From the NCBI RefSeq assembly GCF_018916875.1, contig NZ_JAHLNO010000019.1, positions 310,001-374,000 of the forward strand: a stretch of DNA of 64,000 nucleotides, in the 5' to 3' direction. This DNA is from Virgibacillus proomii. Its GTDB lineage: Bacteria > Bacillota > Bacilli > Bacillales > Amphibacillaceae. The notes below the pieces were generated by a model. It worked only from the letters and a program-made list of their open reading frames with translations, was not told the DNA's origin and ran no database searches. A program made the translations under genes and the position numbers. This document shows, piece after piece, positions 1 to 9,289 of the stretch (position 1 is its first letter; each line of letters starts with the position of its first letter).

Positions 1-147
1 TTGTGATGCAATCGTTTGCGCAAAGGAACTTTAATTTTCGCTAGTTTTTAATTTGTTAGAAATGAAAACGCATATAAATAACTAGGATATCCTCATATTT
101 AAACTTCCATATACTTATGGAAAAACACAAAACGCTTTGTAAAATGT

Positions 148-161
148 AGAAAACGATTGCA
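148..161. promoter_or_regulatory. possible CcpA/LacI-type operator (cre-like)
   Basis: AGAAAACGATTGCA differs at two fixed positions from the usual cre consensus (TGWAANCGNTNWCA). A second LacI-family-like half-palindrome, GCAATCGTTTGC, lies at positions 9-20, and ACAAAACGCTTTGT is at about 127-140. Three such sites close together suggest catabolite or sugar-repressor control of a gene beyond the left edge. No start codon tied to them is visible in the window, so this is inference from motif similarity only. Confidence 0.3.
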
Positions 162-269
162 CTAATTATTCCTTGCAGGAAGTAAGTCAATCTGTTGCAG
201 CAGATAGAATGTAGATGGGAATTTAATAGCAGATAATGATACATTGTTTCTTTAGGAAAAATTACAGGA

Positions 270-727
270 ATTAGGATCACTTATGAATTTATATGGGATT
301 CTTCTCATATTGCTTACGATCATGTTGAAGAAGGAATTGCACTATTAACAAAACATCCGGTAATTAGTTACTACTCATTTTATGTCAGTCAATGTGAGGA
401 TAGAGATTTTTGGAAGGCTCATAAGCTGTAGGGATGACAATTTTAAAGGAAAAATAATGAGTTTTTTTTATTCCTGTCATATAGGATGGTAGAAGGGTGA
501 CGAAGAGCCTTTTCAAATACAAATGGATAATTTACTCAGAAAATAATTTCAATGCTCATCCTCATTTTTTCATTGGTGATTTTAATAATCTTTAAGCGGA
601 GAAGGTTACACATATCTTACAAGATTTAAGATATTACGATACGTATTATCTGCAAACCAAACGGATACATAATGTGACAGATTGCTGGATGGGAGAAAAA
701 CTGTAGTGACAGGCGGATTGATTTTAT
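270..727 (+). pseudogene. endonuclease/exonuclease/phosphatase family remnant
   Basis: Broken reading frames still spell the family: EFIWDSSHIAYDHVEEG then IALLTKHPV near 284-360, a GDFNN-like stretch near 577-592, LQDLRYYDTYYLQT near 619-660, and RRIDFI at about 711-727. That order (loop preceding the EGLALLSKHP motif, the GDFN catalytic motif, the C-terminal RIDFI motif) is that of the Mg-dependent EEP hydrolase fold. Stops and frameshifts separate the pieces, for example at about 430 and 594. The gene ends where repeat A1 begins, right at the RIDFI codons, so its last residues are lost. No function is expected. The parent was probably a DNase or phosphodiesterase-like protein. Confidence 0.6.
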
Positions 728-909
728 CCCGTATGTAAGGTGCCGTAAGACTACCACTTCAAGAGCCTAGGTTGGTACAAAAGGGTCTAAGTGGGAGAAA
801 ACGGCACCCAAATGCCCGATTCGTTCAAGGGCTTTAGGTCATACCATTAAGGTACTAAAATTCAGTAGGAGATGGAAGAAAACTCCTACTGAATAAAGTT
901 TCACTTTAT
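723..909 (+). repeat. dispersed element A, copy 1
   Basis: It runs from TTTATCCCG to GTTTCACTTTAT. Hairpin 1 pairs GTGCCGT and CCACTT with AAGTGG and ACGGCAC. Hairpin 2 pairs ATTCAGTAGGAG with CTCCTACTGAAT. TTTAT occurs at both borders (723-727 and 905-909). It abuts the endonuclease pseudogene. The family is described under findings. Confidence 0.85.
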
Positions 910-1197
910 TTTTGTTTCTGTAGAAGTATTATCTTCAAGAGTGTTGTTTAATGATACGAGCTTGCCAGCTATATCCGATCATTTAGTTTTACAAATATAA
1001 AAAACAGATAATTTTTGTTGAATGATAATAGTCTTCATGCAACCTGGTCAGACGTTCGAAGTTATTTTGTAAAGAACTGGATAGGTCGTTAGCTAATAGT
1101 TAAGTAAATTGTTATTTTGTTAAATCTATATATATTTAATGAATAAAACAGTATATCTAATTAACTAGAAATAATATAGGAAGAAGGAGTCATAGAT

Positions 1198-2871
1198 ATG
1201 AAACAAGCATGGTGGAAAGAAGCTGTAGCTTATCAAATTTATCCTCGCAGTTTTATGGATTCAAATGGTGATGGAATTGGTGATATTAATGGGGTTATTT
1301 CCAAGTTGGATTATTTAAGAGATCTTGGTGTTGATTTAATCTGGTTAAGCCCTGTTTATCAATCGCCTAATGACGATAATGGTTACGACATTAGTGATTA
1401 CCGAGCAATCATGCCTGAATTTGGAACGATGGAAGATTTTGATTTACTTTTGGAAGAAGTTCATCGTCGTGGGATGAAACTGATTATGGATCTAGTAATC
1501 AATCATACATCCGATGAACATCCATGGTTCATCGAATCTCGTTCGTCACGAGATAATCCGTATCGAGATTACTATATTTGGCATGAAGGTAAAAATGGAA
1601 AAGAGCCGAATAATTGGGCCTCCATATTCGGCGGATCAGCATGGGAATATGATGAACAAACACACGCGTATTATTTGCATGTTTTTTCCAAGAAACAGCC
1701 TGATTTAAACTGGGAAAATCCAAACGTCCGTAATAGTTTATATGATATGATTAATTGGTGGTTGGATAAAGGGATTGATGGATTTCGTATTGATGCTATT
1801 TCTCATATTAAAAAGGTGCCAGGATTTCCAGATGTGCCAAATCCGGAAAATAAAAAATATGCTCCTTCCTTTGAAGGTCATATGAATCGAGAAGGAATTC
1901 ATGAGTTTTTAGCAGAATTAAAACAAGAAACATTTGCTAAGTATGATATTGTAACCGTTGGTGAAGCAAACGGTGTAACGGTGGACGATGCTCATTTATG
2001 GGTTGGTGAGCAAGAGGGTAAATTCAATATGGTTTTTCAATTTGAACATCTCGACCTTTGGGGTAAAAGTATTTCCGGCGGATTGGATATTCATGCATTA
2101 AAAAGGACATTAACCAAGTGGCAAAAAGGCCTTGAGCAAAATGGCTGGAATGCGCTGTTTTTGGAAAATCATGATCAGCCTCGTTCGGTATCAACCTGGG
2201 GAAATGATCAAGCTTATCGCCGAGAATCAGCAAAATGTTTAGCTACTCTTTATTTTCTGATGCAAGGAACGCCGTTTATATATCAAGGTCAAGAAATTGG
2301 GATGACCAATGTTCAATTTGATTCCATTGAGGATTACAATGATGTTTCCAGCAAAAATCTGTATGCAGAAGAGCGGAAAAATGGAAAAAGTCATGAAGAG
2401 ATCATGAGAATCATTTGGAAAAATGGACGAGATAACTCTAGGACACCAATGCAATGGAATAATAAAGAAAATGCAGGCTTTACGTCAGGAAAACCTTGGC
2501 TAAAAGTAAATCCTAATTATAAAGAAGTGAATGTCGAACGTGAACTAGCTAATCCGAATTCGATTTATCATTATTATCGTCAGTTAATCCAGTTAAGAAA
2601 AGAGCTCCCAGTACTTATTTATGGCAGTTATGATCTTATTTTAGAAGACCATGATCAAATTTATGCGTATGTAAGGACGCTTGAAGATCAAAAAGTAGTT
2701 GTAATTACAAATCTATTCAATGAGGAAGCGGAGTTCATTTTACCGAAAAACGTAACGCTAACTGATAGCAAGCTACTTATTAGTAATTATCCAGTACCGT
2801 CTCCGGGTGATATGAATAAGGTTTCTCTAAGACCTTATGAAGCAAGAGTTTATCAACTGTTAAATAACTAA
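1198..2871 (+). CDS. malL: oligo-1,6-glucosidase / alpha-glucosidase (GH13)
   Basis: A 557-residue GH13 subfamily-31 enzyme that hydrolyses alpha-1,6 or alpha-1,4 glucosidic bonds of short oligosaccharides (isomaltose, panose and similar) in the cytoplasm. The four GH13 motifs are in order: DLVINH (98-103), GFRIDA with nucleophile D199, VGEANG with acid/base E256, and LENHDQ with transition-state Asp D326. These positions match Bacillus oligo-1,6-glucosidases. The N-terminus WWKEAVAYQIYPRSF is typical and there is no signal peptide. The start has AAGAAGGAG about 8 nt upstream. The gene stands alone, with a terminator at 2893, so its transporter must lie elsewhere. Trehalose-6-phosphate hydrolase is a close relative and cannot be fully excluded. 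The VGEANG motif with V after GEAN rather than T or M fits an alpha-1,4/1,6-glucosidase of this broad group. Confidence 0.9.
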   Translation: MKQAWWKEAVAYQIYPRSFMDSNGDGIGDINGVISKLDYLRDLGVDLIWLSPVYQSPNDDNGYDISDYRAIMPEFGTMEDFDLLLEEVHRRGMKLIMDLVINHTSDEHPWFIESRSSRDNPYRDYYIWHEGKNGKEPNNWASIFGGSAWEYDEQTHAYYLHVFSKKQPDLNWENPNVRNSLYDMINWWLDKGIDGFRIDAISHIKKVPGFPDVPNPENKKYAPSFEGHMNREGIHEFLAELKQETFAKYDIVTVGEANGVTVDDAHLWVGEQEGKFNMVFQFEHLDLWGKSISGGLDIHALKRTLTKWQKGLEQNGWNALFLENHDQPRSVSTWGNDQAYRRESAKCLATLYFLMQGTPFIYQGQEIGMTNVQFDSIEDYNDVSSKNLYAEERKNGKSHEEIMRIIWKNGRDNSRTPMQWNNKENAGFTSGKPWLKVNPNYKEVNVERELANPNSIYHYYRQLIQLRKELPVLIYGSYDLILEDHDQIYAYVRTLEDQKVVVITNLFNEEAEFILPKNVTLTDSKLLISNYPVPSPGDMNKVSLRPYEARVYQLLNN

Positions 2872-2892
2872 TTCTATATCTACAAAATCTAT

Positions 2893-2935
2893 AAAGCTAG
2901 AATGCATTGAAACGATATGTATTCTGGCTTTTTCC
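2893..2935 (+). terminator. rho-independent terminator of malL
   Basis: AAAGC and AGAAT pair with ATTCT and GCTTTTT around an AT-rich loop, 22 nt after the malL stop, with a T tract at the 3' side. Confidence 0.75.
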
Positions 2936-3309
2936 TGTATCAAACTTACTTGTAAAAGGTATTCATCTTAGGAGTGTATTCATTTTTCCAAGTATTGATT
3001 TGACGTTGGTTCGCTTCTATTTTATGATTAAATATATTTACCTTTAATAGAGGGAGGACGGTAAAGTGCTGCCCGCAATGGATGAAATGTAGGTGAAGCG
3101 ATGAACAACTGATTCTTATTGTCTTCCTTTTCTTAATTATTTACCAGTGTATAAAGTTAGCACTTACTTTTAGTGTTTTAAGAATAGTGCAACCAGTCGA
3201 TTACTTGCATCAGCTACATAACACTAGTAAAAATTTTCTTTTTGCATTTAATCGTTTGCAAAACTAATACAATAAGTATTCGGTTCTAGTTGAAGTTAGG
3301 TATTTATTA
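2936..3309. other. intergenic region with vestigial coding traces
   Basis: There is no intact gene. A strong Shine-Dalgarno sequence (AGGGAGG, about 3052) precedes a GTG at 3067 that opens only 8 codons. A hydrophobic frame (ILIVFLFLIIYQC) follows at about 3111 without a start. This looks like the decayed 5' end of a small membrane-protein gene. AATCGTTTGCAAAAC at about 3249 resembles a LacI/CcpA-type half-site and may belong to the promoter of the next gene. Confidence 0.35.
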
Positions 3310-3891
3310 TTGTGGAAGGAGAGAATAACAATAAATCTGAACAATATTGGGGCAAAAATTAAGCAAATGCGTCTACGAGCAAAAAAAACACAACAGCAAG
3401 TGGCAGATGAATGTGGTATATCAAAAAGTTTATTATCAAAGATTGAAAATGGACAAACTGCTTCAGCGATAGCCACATTGTCAAAGATTAGTGAGGCATT
3501 ACATGTTCCATTATCATGGGTACTTGATGATCAAGAAGAACGTGATTTAGTCATCCTTTCCCATACAAATCGTCAGTTTAAAGTGGGCGATGACAATATG
3601 GGGTATTCATATGAATTGTTGGCGAATCGTTCTAGATTTACTGGAATTGAACCAACGATTGTCCATGTGACACCCCGTGATATGAATATAAGACATGAGG
3701 CTTACACGCATTCACAGGACGAATTTATTTATATTTTGGAAGGGGCAATTTATTTACGCTATGAAGGTAAACAGCACTATATGGAAAAAGGGGATAGTGC
3801 TTATTTTAAAGGAGATAAACCTCACCTGTTTGTTCCTGTTAATAATGAGCCCGCTAGAGTACTAACAGTTTTTATTGACAACAATTTATAA
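3310..3891 (+). CDS. XRE-family regulator with C-terminal cupin
   Basis: The protein has at most 193 residues. An HTH_3 domain (about 13-67: IGAKIKQMR, TQQQVADECGISKSLLSKIENG) is followed by a cupin_2 barrel (about 115-190: H-x-E-FIYILEG, GDSAYFKGDKPH). The family binds DNA through the HTH and a small effector through the cupin. Regulators of this type control sugar or amino acid genes. The start is odd. TTG 3310 is the only canonical start in frame before the HTH, yet the good Shine-Dalgarno sequence AAGGAGAG (3316-3323) lies inside that reading frame. The codons at proper distance from it are ATA (3331) or CTG (3337), giving MNLNNIG... or similar. Either a rare start codon is used or a former ATG has mutated. 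The target is unknown; malL and the proline genes are the nearest candidates. Confidence 0.8.
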   Translation: MWKERITINLNNIGAKIKQMRLRAKKTQQQVADECGISKSLLSKIENGQTASAIATLSKISEALHVPLSWVLDDQEERDLVILSHTNRQFKVGDDNMGYSYELLANRSRFTGIEPTIVHVTPRDMNIRHEAYTHSQDEFIYILEGAIYLRYEGKQHYMEKGDSAYFKGDKPHLFVPVNNEPARVLTVFIDNNL

Positions 3892-4065
3892 AAATTGGTG
3901 ATCTAGTCTTAAGTAGGGAATATGTAGAAGCATAGACAAAGCAAACAGATTGCTCTTCATCTACCAATTTTACCAATGTTAAAATATATAAATTTACTGT
4001 AAAATCTGATTTGATATGCATAGTTTAGACTATGTGCTTCCGCTAAAACTCGTTGTTACACGTAA

Positions 4066-4101
4066 AATAAGACCACACAACCAGTACTGTGTGGTCTTAT
4101 T
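4066..4101. terminator. bidirectional terminator between converging regulators
   Basis: A perfect 14-bp stem, AATAAGACCACACA with TGTGTGGTCTTATT, has an 8-nt loop and A/T tracts on both sides. It overlaps the stop codon of the minus-strand regulator gene. Confidence 0.9.
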
Positions 4102-4642
4102 CTGTTGTAGAAATACATAAAAACTTAATCGGTTTATCTGTTCTGTTATACCAATAATGGGGCTTGGATGAATCCATGAAAACACAATCATGTGGATGTA
4201 ACACTTCTAGCTGATGGTCTACCTCAATCGTTAATGTTCCTTCTAATACGTATAAAAACTCCTGCCCTTTATGAGAAAAATTATTGCCACGATTTGCACC
4301 AGGATCGAGAATGATAAGATTAGGAATAAAAGCTGGATTTTCCATCCCTCCAGATAAATCTTTATAAATAAAGCGATTTTCTGTTGCATTCAACGTATCT
4401 ACAATATTTCGCATAATTTCAGAGCGGGGAGATTTCGGTTGATTAAAAAAATAGCTAGGGTGAACCTCTAAGGCATCGGAAATTTTTTTAAATGACTCCA
4501 AAGTAGCTGATGTTTTAGAATGTTCTAATTGGGATAAAAAACTGATAGATAATCCCGTTTTCTCAGAAATATTTTTTAATGTTAAGTTCTTTTGCTTGCG
4601 TAGCTGCTTGATTTTATCTCCAAGATTCCATGATGTTTCCAT
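4097..4642 (-). CDS. XRE-family regulator with C-terminal cupin
   Basis: 181 residues. An HTH_3 domain (8-65: LGDKIKQLRKQKNLTLKNISEKTGLSISFLSQLE) is followed by a cupin_2 domain (about 110-178, with SHKGQEFLYVLEGTL and HPHDCVFMDSSKPHYW). It has the same architecture as the gene at 3310 but only moderate similarity, so they are paralogues and not a recent duplication. The start has GAAGGAGAGGGATAA just upstream. It is transcribed away from the proline-catabolism block (5420-9289) and is a reasonable candidate for its regulator, although repeat C/A material now separates them. Effector and operator are unknown. Confidence 0.85.
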   Translation of the reverse strand: METSWNLGDKIKQLRKQKNLTLKNISEKTGLSISFLSQLEHSKTSATLESFKKISDALEVHPSYFFNQPKSPRSEIMRNIVDTLNATENRFIYKDLSGGMENPAFIPNLIILDPGANRGNNFSHKGQEFLYVLEGTLTIEVDHQLEVLHPHDCVFMDSSKPHYWYNRTDKPIKFLCISTTE

Positions 4643-4671
4643 TTATCCCTCTCCTTCTTAGGTAGTTTTTT

Positions 4672-5051
4672 GACTGTCTGGAAAACGAGATCCGTTTTTA
4701 CATGGAGCATATCTTTTTTTGCAATTCCTTCTTCGTCGTCTAGCGTAAGCGCTCGAGCGACTAGCAAACTTCGCTTTTCTTCCAACGATAAGTCAACATC
4801 GTCTCCTTTCGTCATCGTGTTTCCTTTATCCCGCATGTAAGGTGCCGTAAAACTACAACTTAGAGAATACGAGAAGTTTAAATTGGAGATAACGGCATCT
4901 AAATACCCGATTGGTTCAGAGGTCTTTAGGTCATACCTTTAAGGTACTAACATTTCTTGGGAAAAGTATTCCAAGAAATGAAGTTTCACTTTTCTCGTCA
5001 GAAGTTCTCCAGTTTGTTCGTCGCTAAACGATCGTTTGCACTTTTTGTTCC
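4672..5051 (+). repeat. element C with element A copy 2 nested inside
   Basis: C left part (4672-4824): GTCTGGAAAACGAGATCCG, then CGTCTAGCGTAAGCGCTCGAGCGACTAGCAAACTTCGCTT-type sequence. A copy 2 (4825-4993) follows, then the C right part from CTCGTCAGAAG to about 5051. In A copy 2 the second hairpin is ATTTCTTGG / CCAAGAAAT, unlike the ATTCAGTAGG stem of other copies, yet it is still paired. The apparent open frame across here on the minus strand is a by-product of the repeat. Confidence 0.8.
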
Positions 5052-5372
5052 TAAAATTATATCGGTGTTGAAAAAGCGACATAATAAAAATTCGATAGTT
5101 CCATTAGGCATTCTTATACCTTTTTGAATAACCTCTAAGCAATTAGTTGACGAAAAAGCAAAAACTATCTTATAATTTAGTTAACCACAATTTAAGTATT
5201 CCTTAAATTGTTTTAAGCAAAATAATTTAAAAATTATTACCGTTCTAAGTATATAAATATATCAATATACTCCAATTGAGAAGAAAATAATTGAATAATA
5301 TATTTGGAAAAGGATTATAGTGGTAATTAAATAATGCTGTAATACTTTGAATCGTTAAAGTGCTGATCTTAT

Positions 5373-5386
5373 TGAAAACGCTTCCT
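5373..5386 (+). promoter_or_regulatory. candidate CcpA cre site upstream of P5C dehydrogenase
   Basis: TGAAAACGCTTCCT matches the cre consensus except at two positions near its 3' end. It lies 34 nt before the start of the proline-catabolism operon, a position expected to block transcription or early elongation under good carbon supply. This is motif inference only. Confidence 0.45.
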
Positions 5387-5419
5387 TTTTGGGGGCAATT
5401 ATAATGAGGGGGTTTTTAC

Positions 5420-6967
5420 ATGGTAGTACCATACAAGCATGAGCCATTTACTGATTTTACAGTGGAGGAAAATAAGCAAAAAATGCTTTTTACCCTTAAA
5501 AAAGTGGAAAAAGAGTTTGGTAAGGAATATCCACTTATTATTGGCGGGGAACGAGTTACAACGGAAGAGAAAATCGTTTCTGTAAATCCAGCTAATAAGA
5601 ATGAGGTAGTTGGCTATGTCTCTAAGGCGAATCAGGAATTAGCAGAAAAAGCAATACAAGTAGCGGATAAAACATTTACCACTTGGAGAAAATCGGATCC
5701 AAAATTCCGAGCAGATCTGTTATTTCGCGCAGCAGCAATTATTCGCCGAAGGAAGTACGAATTTACCGCTCATCTAATCAAGGAGGGTGGTAAGCCATGG
5801 AAGGAAGCAGATGCAGATACCGCTGAAGCAATTGACTTCTTAGAGTATTACGGAAGGCAAATGTTGAAGTTGAAGGATGGAGTAAAAGTAAATAGCCGTC
5901 CAATTGAGTATAACCAATATCATTATATCCCACTGGGCGTTGGTGTCGTTATTTCACCATGGAACTTTTTATTTGCTATTATGGCTGGCACCACTGTTGC
6001 TGCTATGGTTACAGGAAATACGGTATTACTTAAGCCTGCCAGTGCAACACCAGTTATTGCTTATAAATTTATGGAAGTATTAGAAGAAGCAGGGCTTCCC
6101 AAAGGAGTAATCAATTATATTCCTGGGTCGGGAAAAGAAGTTGGTGATTATTTAGTCGATCATCCGCGTACACGTTTTATAAGCTTTACAGGTTCTCGTG
6201 AGGTTGGTACTCGTATTTTTGAACGTGCAGCTAAAGTTCAAAAGGGACAGATTTGGTTAAAACGCACCATTATTGAAATGGGCGGAAAAGATACGATTAT
6301 CGTTGATAAAGAAGCGGATCTGGAATTAGCTGCTCAATCCGTTGTTCAGTCTGCTTTTGGCTTTTCTGGTCAAAAATGTTCTGCATGTTCACGGGTAGTT
6401 ATTCATGAGGATGTTTATGAAGAAGTTAAAAATCGCATCGTTGAATTAACAAATGAATTGTCGGTTGGTGATCCACATGATAATTCACACTTTATGGGTC
6501 CGGTTATCGATCAAGCAGCATACGATAAAATAATGGATTATATTGAAGTTGGTAAACAAGAAGGCGAGTTATTAATCGGTGGAGATGGTGATGATAGTAA
6601 AGGCTGGATGATTCATCCAACCGTGTTTGCTGATGTAGATCCAAACGCACGAATTATGCAAGAGGAGATATTTGGACCGGTTGTTGCTTTAACCAAGGCG
6701 AAAGATTTCACAGAGGCTATTGATATTGCCAACAACACGGAGTACGGTTTAACCGGTGCAGTTATTACAAATAATCGTGAACATATTGAACTGGCAAGAG
6801 AAGATTTTCATGTTGGAAATCTATATTTTAATCGAGGCTGTACAGCAGCAATAGTAGGCTATCAGCCATTTGGCGGCTTTAACATGTCTGGAACCGATTC
6901 AAAAGCCGGCGGGCCAGACTATTTAATTCAGCATATGCAAGGAAAAACAACTTCTGAAATGTTTTAA
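5420..6967 (+). CDS. rocA: L-glutamate gamma-semialdehyde (P5C) dehydrogenase
   Basis: 515 residues, the usual length of the RocA/PruA-type aldehyde dehydrogenase that oxidises pyrroline-5-carboxylate/glutamate semialdehyde to glutamate with NAD. The Rossmann and catalytic regions are clear: [11 protein letters not shown] (180-190), FTGSREVG (256-263), general base E286 in IEMGGKD, and nucleophile C320 in SGQKCSA. The C-terminus [20 protein letters not shown] is characteristic of P5C dehydrogenases. ATG 5420 has a GAGGGGG ribosome site 7 nt upstream. It is followed by proline dehydrogenase at 7356 after a repeat-C insertion, so together they give proline to glutamate. The symbol rocA is used for the Bacillus family; putC or pruA would be equally valid. 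A cre-like site precedes it. Confidence 0.92.
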   Translation: MVVPYKHEPFTDFTVEENKQKMLFTLKKVEKEFGKEYPLIIGGERVTTEEKIVSVNPANKNEVVGYVSKANQELAEKAIQVADKTFTTWRKSDPKFRADLLFRAAAIIRRRKYEFTAHLIKEGGKPWKEADADTAEAIDFLEYYGRQMLKLKDGVKVNSRPIEYNQYHYIPLGVGVVISPWNFLFAIMAGTTVAAMVTGNTVLLKPASATPVIAYKFMEVLEEAGLPKGVINYIPGSGKEVGDYLVDHPRTRFISFTGSREVGTRIFERAAKVQKGQIWLKRTIIEMGGKDTIIVDKEADLELAAQSVVQSAFGFSGQKCSACSRVVIHEDVYEEVKNRIVELTNELSVGDPHDNSHFMGPVIDQAAYDKIMDYIEVGKQEGELLIGGDGDDSKGWMIHPTVFADVDPNARIMQEEIFGPVVALTKAKDFTEAIDIANNTEYGLTGAVITNNREHIELAREDFHVGNLYFNRGCTAAIVGYQPFGGFNMSGTDSKAGGPDYLIQHMQGKTTSEMF

Positions 6968-7056
6968 CTAATATAAGACTTCGTATTTCCCTCCATGGTT
7001 GGGCAACATCAACTATAGGGGGGCCCTTTCTATTTCATTTCCTGAACCGATTTTTC

Positions 7057-7320
7057 GTGTCTAGGAAACGATATCCGTTTCTTCATGGTGGATACTTTTT
7101 TTGAAAAGTATCTTCGTCTAGCTATGTGCTCAAGCGCCTAGCAAGCTTCGAGCTCCTTCTTACGATAAATTTTGACATCGGTTCGAATCTAAAGGAAGGC
7201 CGACTAAAAGCGGCTTTTTGCGTCAGGCGTCGGCATCCTTCTGTTTTAGAGGCATATTTCCTTAATCTCGTTAGAAGCTATGTCGCTAACCGAGCGCTTC
7301 TAGGATTTTGTTTTGTCTAG
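7057..7320 (+). repeat. element C, copy without nested A (empty site)
   Basis: It runs from GTGTCTAGGAAACGATATCCG through CTCAAGCGCCTAGCAAGCTTC and GGAAGGCCGACTAAAAGCGG to CGAGCGCTTCTAGG. At the point where other C copies carry element A, this copy reads TTTCCTTAATCTCGTTAGAAG (about 7257-7277) uninterrupted. It lies between the P5C dehydrogenase and proline dehydrogenase genes, so it is probably co-transcribed. Confidence 0.75.
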
Positions 7321-7355
7321 ACAGAATTTCGGGATGGTTGGGAGGAAGGATAAAC

Positions 7356-8273
7356 ATGGAACAATTAATGCGAAATTTCTTTTTGTTTTTATCAAACAAT
7401 AAAACGTTAACAAAAGCAGCCAAAAAATATGGATTCCGATTTGGAGCATCTCGCTTTGTGGCAGGTGTAAATATTTATGAAGCTGCCAAAAAAATAAAGG
7501 AATTGAATGAAAAGGGCTTTGTTATAACGGTGGATCATTTAGGTGAATTTATCGATAATGAAACGGAAGCTAGACAGTCAGCACAGGAATGTATCCATGC
7601 TATTCAGGTCATTGCTCATCAACAATTAAATGCTGAGTTATCGTTAAAGCTAACATCTCTAGGAATGGATATTTCTTACGAGCTTGTTATGGAAAACATG
7701 CGCAATATAATGCAGACGGCGAAAGAAAATCAAGTGATTGTAACGATGGATATGGAAGATTATGGGCGATTGGAGCAGACGTTAGATATTTTTACTACTT
7801 TTAAACAGGAATTCGATAATGTCGGTACGGTTTTACAAGCTTATTTATATCGGGTAGAAAAAGATTTAGAGGCATTGAATAAATATAAACCGTATTTGCG
7901 TTTAGTTAAAGGAGCATACAAAGAATCCGAGGAGGTTGCTTTTCCAAATAAAGCCGATGTCGATAAAAATTACAAAAAAATAATAAAGCAAAACTTATTG
8001 TATGGTAATTATACGGCAATAGCAACGCATGATGATAAAATAATCGCATATACAAAGGAACTAGAACAAACCTATCATCTATCACGAGATCAATTCGAAT
8101 TTCAAATGCTTTATGGGATTCGGAACGACCTGCAGGACAGATTATTAAAAGAAGGCTACAAAGTTAGAATCTACCTGCCTTATGGTGAAGATTGGTTTGG
8201 CTATAATATGCGACGTTTAGCAGAGCGCCCTGCCAATGTTATGTTTGTTTTAAGAGGAGTTTTAAAAAAATAA
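7356..8273 (+). CDS. putB: proline dehydrogenase
   Basis: 305 residues from ATG 7356 (MEQLMRNFFLFLSNNKTLTKAAKKYG). This start is chosen because GGGAGGAAGG sits 6-8 nt upstream and because Bacillus monofunctional proline dehydrogenases (PutB/FadM type) have this length and N-terminus. FAD-linked oxidation of proline to pyrroline-5-carboxylate. The family TIM-barrel motifs are visible: KLTSLGMD (about 110), DMEDYGR (about 143), LQAYLYR (about 170), RLVKGAY (about 188), ATHDD (about 225) and QMLYGIRNDLQ (about 250), plus the C-terminal YLPYGEDWFGYNMRRLAERPAN. It supplies the substrate of the upstream dehydrogenase. Confidence 0.92.
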   Translation: MEQLMRNFFLFLSNNKTLTKAAKKYGFRFGASRFVAGVNIYEAAKKIKELNEKGFVITVDHLGEFIDNETEARQSAQECIHAIQVIAHQQLNAELSLKLTSLGMDISYELVMENMRNIMQTAKENQVIVTMDMEDYGRLEQTLDIFTTFKQEFDNVGTVLQAYLYRVEKDLEALNKYKPYLRLVKGAYKESEEVAFPNKADVDKNYKKIIKQNLLYGNYTAIATHDDKIIAYTKELEQTYHLSRDQFEFQMLYGIRNDLQDRLLKEGYKVRIYLPYGEDWFGYNMRRLAERPANVMFVLRGVLKK

Positions 8274-8314
8274 GCAAAATGAATGATTTTAGAATGCCAG
8301 AAAAGGAGCGTTCC

Positions 8315-9289
8315 ATGTTAATCATTTCAAAAACGGAAATTCAAGCTCATTATTTGATAAGTGATGCGATAAAAGATATAAAACTAGGATTAGATGCAAA
8401 AAAGTCTGGAAAGATAGTAAACCCCCATCGTACGGTGATTAGTATACCGAAATATCAAGCCTCCAGCTTGTATATGCCAAGTGCAGATTTATCATCGGAT
8501 ATTGCATCGATAAAAGTCGTGAGCATTTTCCCTGAAAACCCTAAACAAGGTAAAAAAACGACCCAGGGTGTCCTTTTACTGACAGATGCTGCAACCGGTG
8601 AGCATATTTGTATGATGGATGCTTCTTATTTAACACGTTTACGAACAGGGGCATTAAGTGCGATTGCTACAGATAAACTCGCACGTGTTAATGCCAAAAT
8701 ACTAGGTATAATTGGTACTGGAGCAATGGCTTTTGAACAAGTGATGGGTGTACTTGCTGTACGGGAACTTGAAGGAATAGTTTTATATAATCGGACATTG
8801 GAAAAAGCTGTACGCTTTAAAACAAATCTCTTAGCTTCGGGAGTAGATATACCTGTTAGAGTCGTTAATTGCTCGAAAGAAGTGGTCCAAGCTGCTGATA
8901 TCATAATATGTAGCACACGATCGTATGAACCTGTTTTTGCTGGAAAGGATCTTCAACCAGGAACGCATGTAAATGGGATTGGTTCATTTTTACCTTCGAT
9001 GAGAGAGGTTGATCTTGTAACCATTAAACGTGCTACTAAGATTGTTGTTGATGACCTTTCTAGTGCAAAAGAAGAAGCAGGAGAATTAATTTACGCAGAA
9101 AAGCAAAGTGATTTTAGCTTTTCAGATATAGTAGGGGAACTAACTGATTATGAATTATTATCTCGTTCTTCTGATGATGAAATTACCTTTTTTAAATCGG
9201 TGGGGTCCGCATATTTTGATTTAGTGGTCGCTACAGCCATTTATAAAAAGGCGATTTTATTAGGTTTTGGTCAAAAAGTTAAGTTATAA
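8315..9289 (+). CDS. ornithine cyclodeaminase / mu-crystallin family
   Basis: 324 residues from ATG 8315 (AAAGGAGCG 7 nt upstream); an in-frame ATG at 8279 lacks a ribosome site. The fold shows TDAATGEHICMMDASYLTRLRTGALSAIATDKLAR (about 95-130) and an NAD(P)-binding IIGTGAMAFEQ (about 138-148), then ICSTRSYEPVF and HVNGIGS. Members convert ornithine to proline plus ammonia, or reduce cyclic imines such as pyrroline- or piperideine-2-carboxylate to proline or pipecolate, and some make alanine. Placement 42 nt after proline dehydrogenase makes a proline-forming or hydroxyproline/pyrroline-2-carboxylate reductase role plausible: it would feed proline into the pathway. The exact substrate cannot be read from the sequence. 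Confidence 0.8.
   Translation: MLIISKTEIQAHYLISDAIKDIKLGLDAKKSGKIVNPHRTVISIPKYQASSLYMPSADLSSDIASIKVVSIFPENPKQGKKTTQGVLLLTDAATGEHICMMDASYLTRLRTGALSAIATDKLARVNAKILGIIGTGAMAFEQVMGVLAVRELEGIVLYNRTLEKAVRFKTNLLASGVDIPVRVVNCSKEVVQAADIIICSTRSYEPVFAGKDLQPGTHVNGIGSFLPSMREVDLVTIKRATKIVVDDLSSAKEEAGELIYAEKQSDFSFSDIVGELTDYELLSRSSDDEITFFKSVGSAYFDLVVATAIYKKAILLGFGQKVKL

Noticed and set aside
4582..4836. 84-codon minus-strand open frame overlapping the start of the cupin regulator gene
   Set aside because: It lies mostly in the C/A repeats, shares sequence with other gene-free C copies and has no family resemblance.
7126..7320. 64-codon open frame before proline dehydrogenase
   Set aside because: It falls entirely in element C copy 2, and similar frames appear in other C copies.
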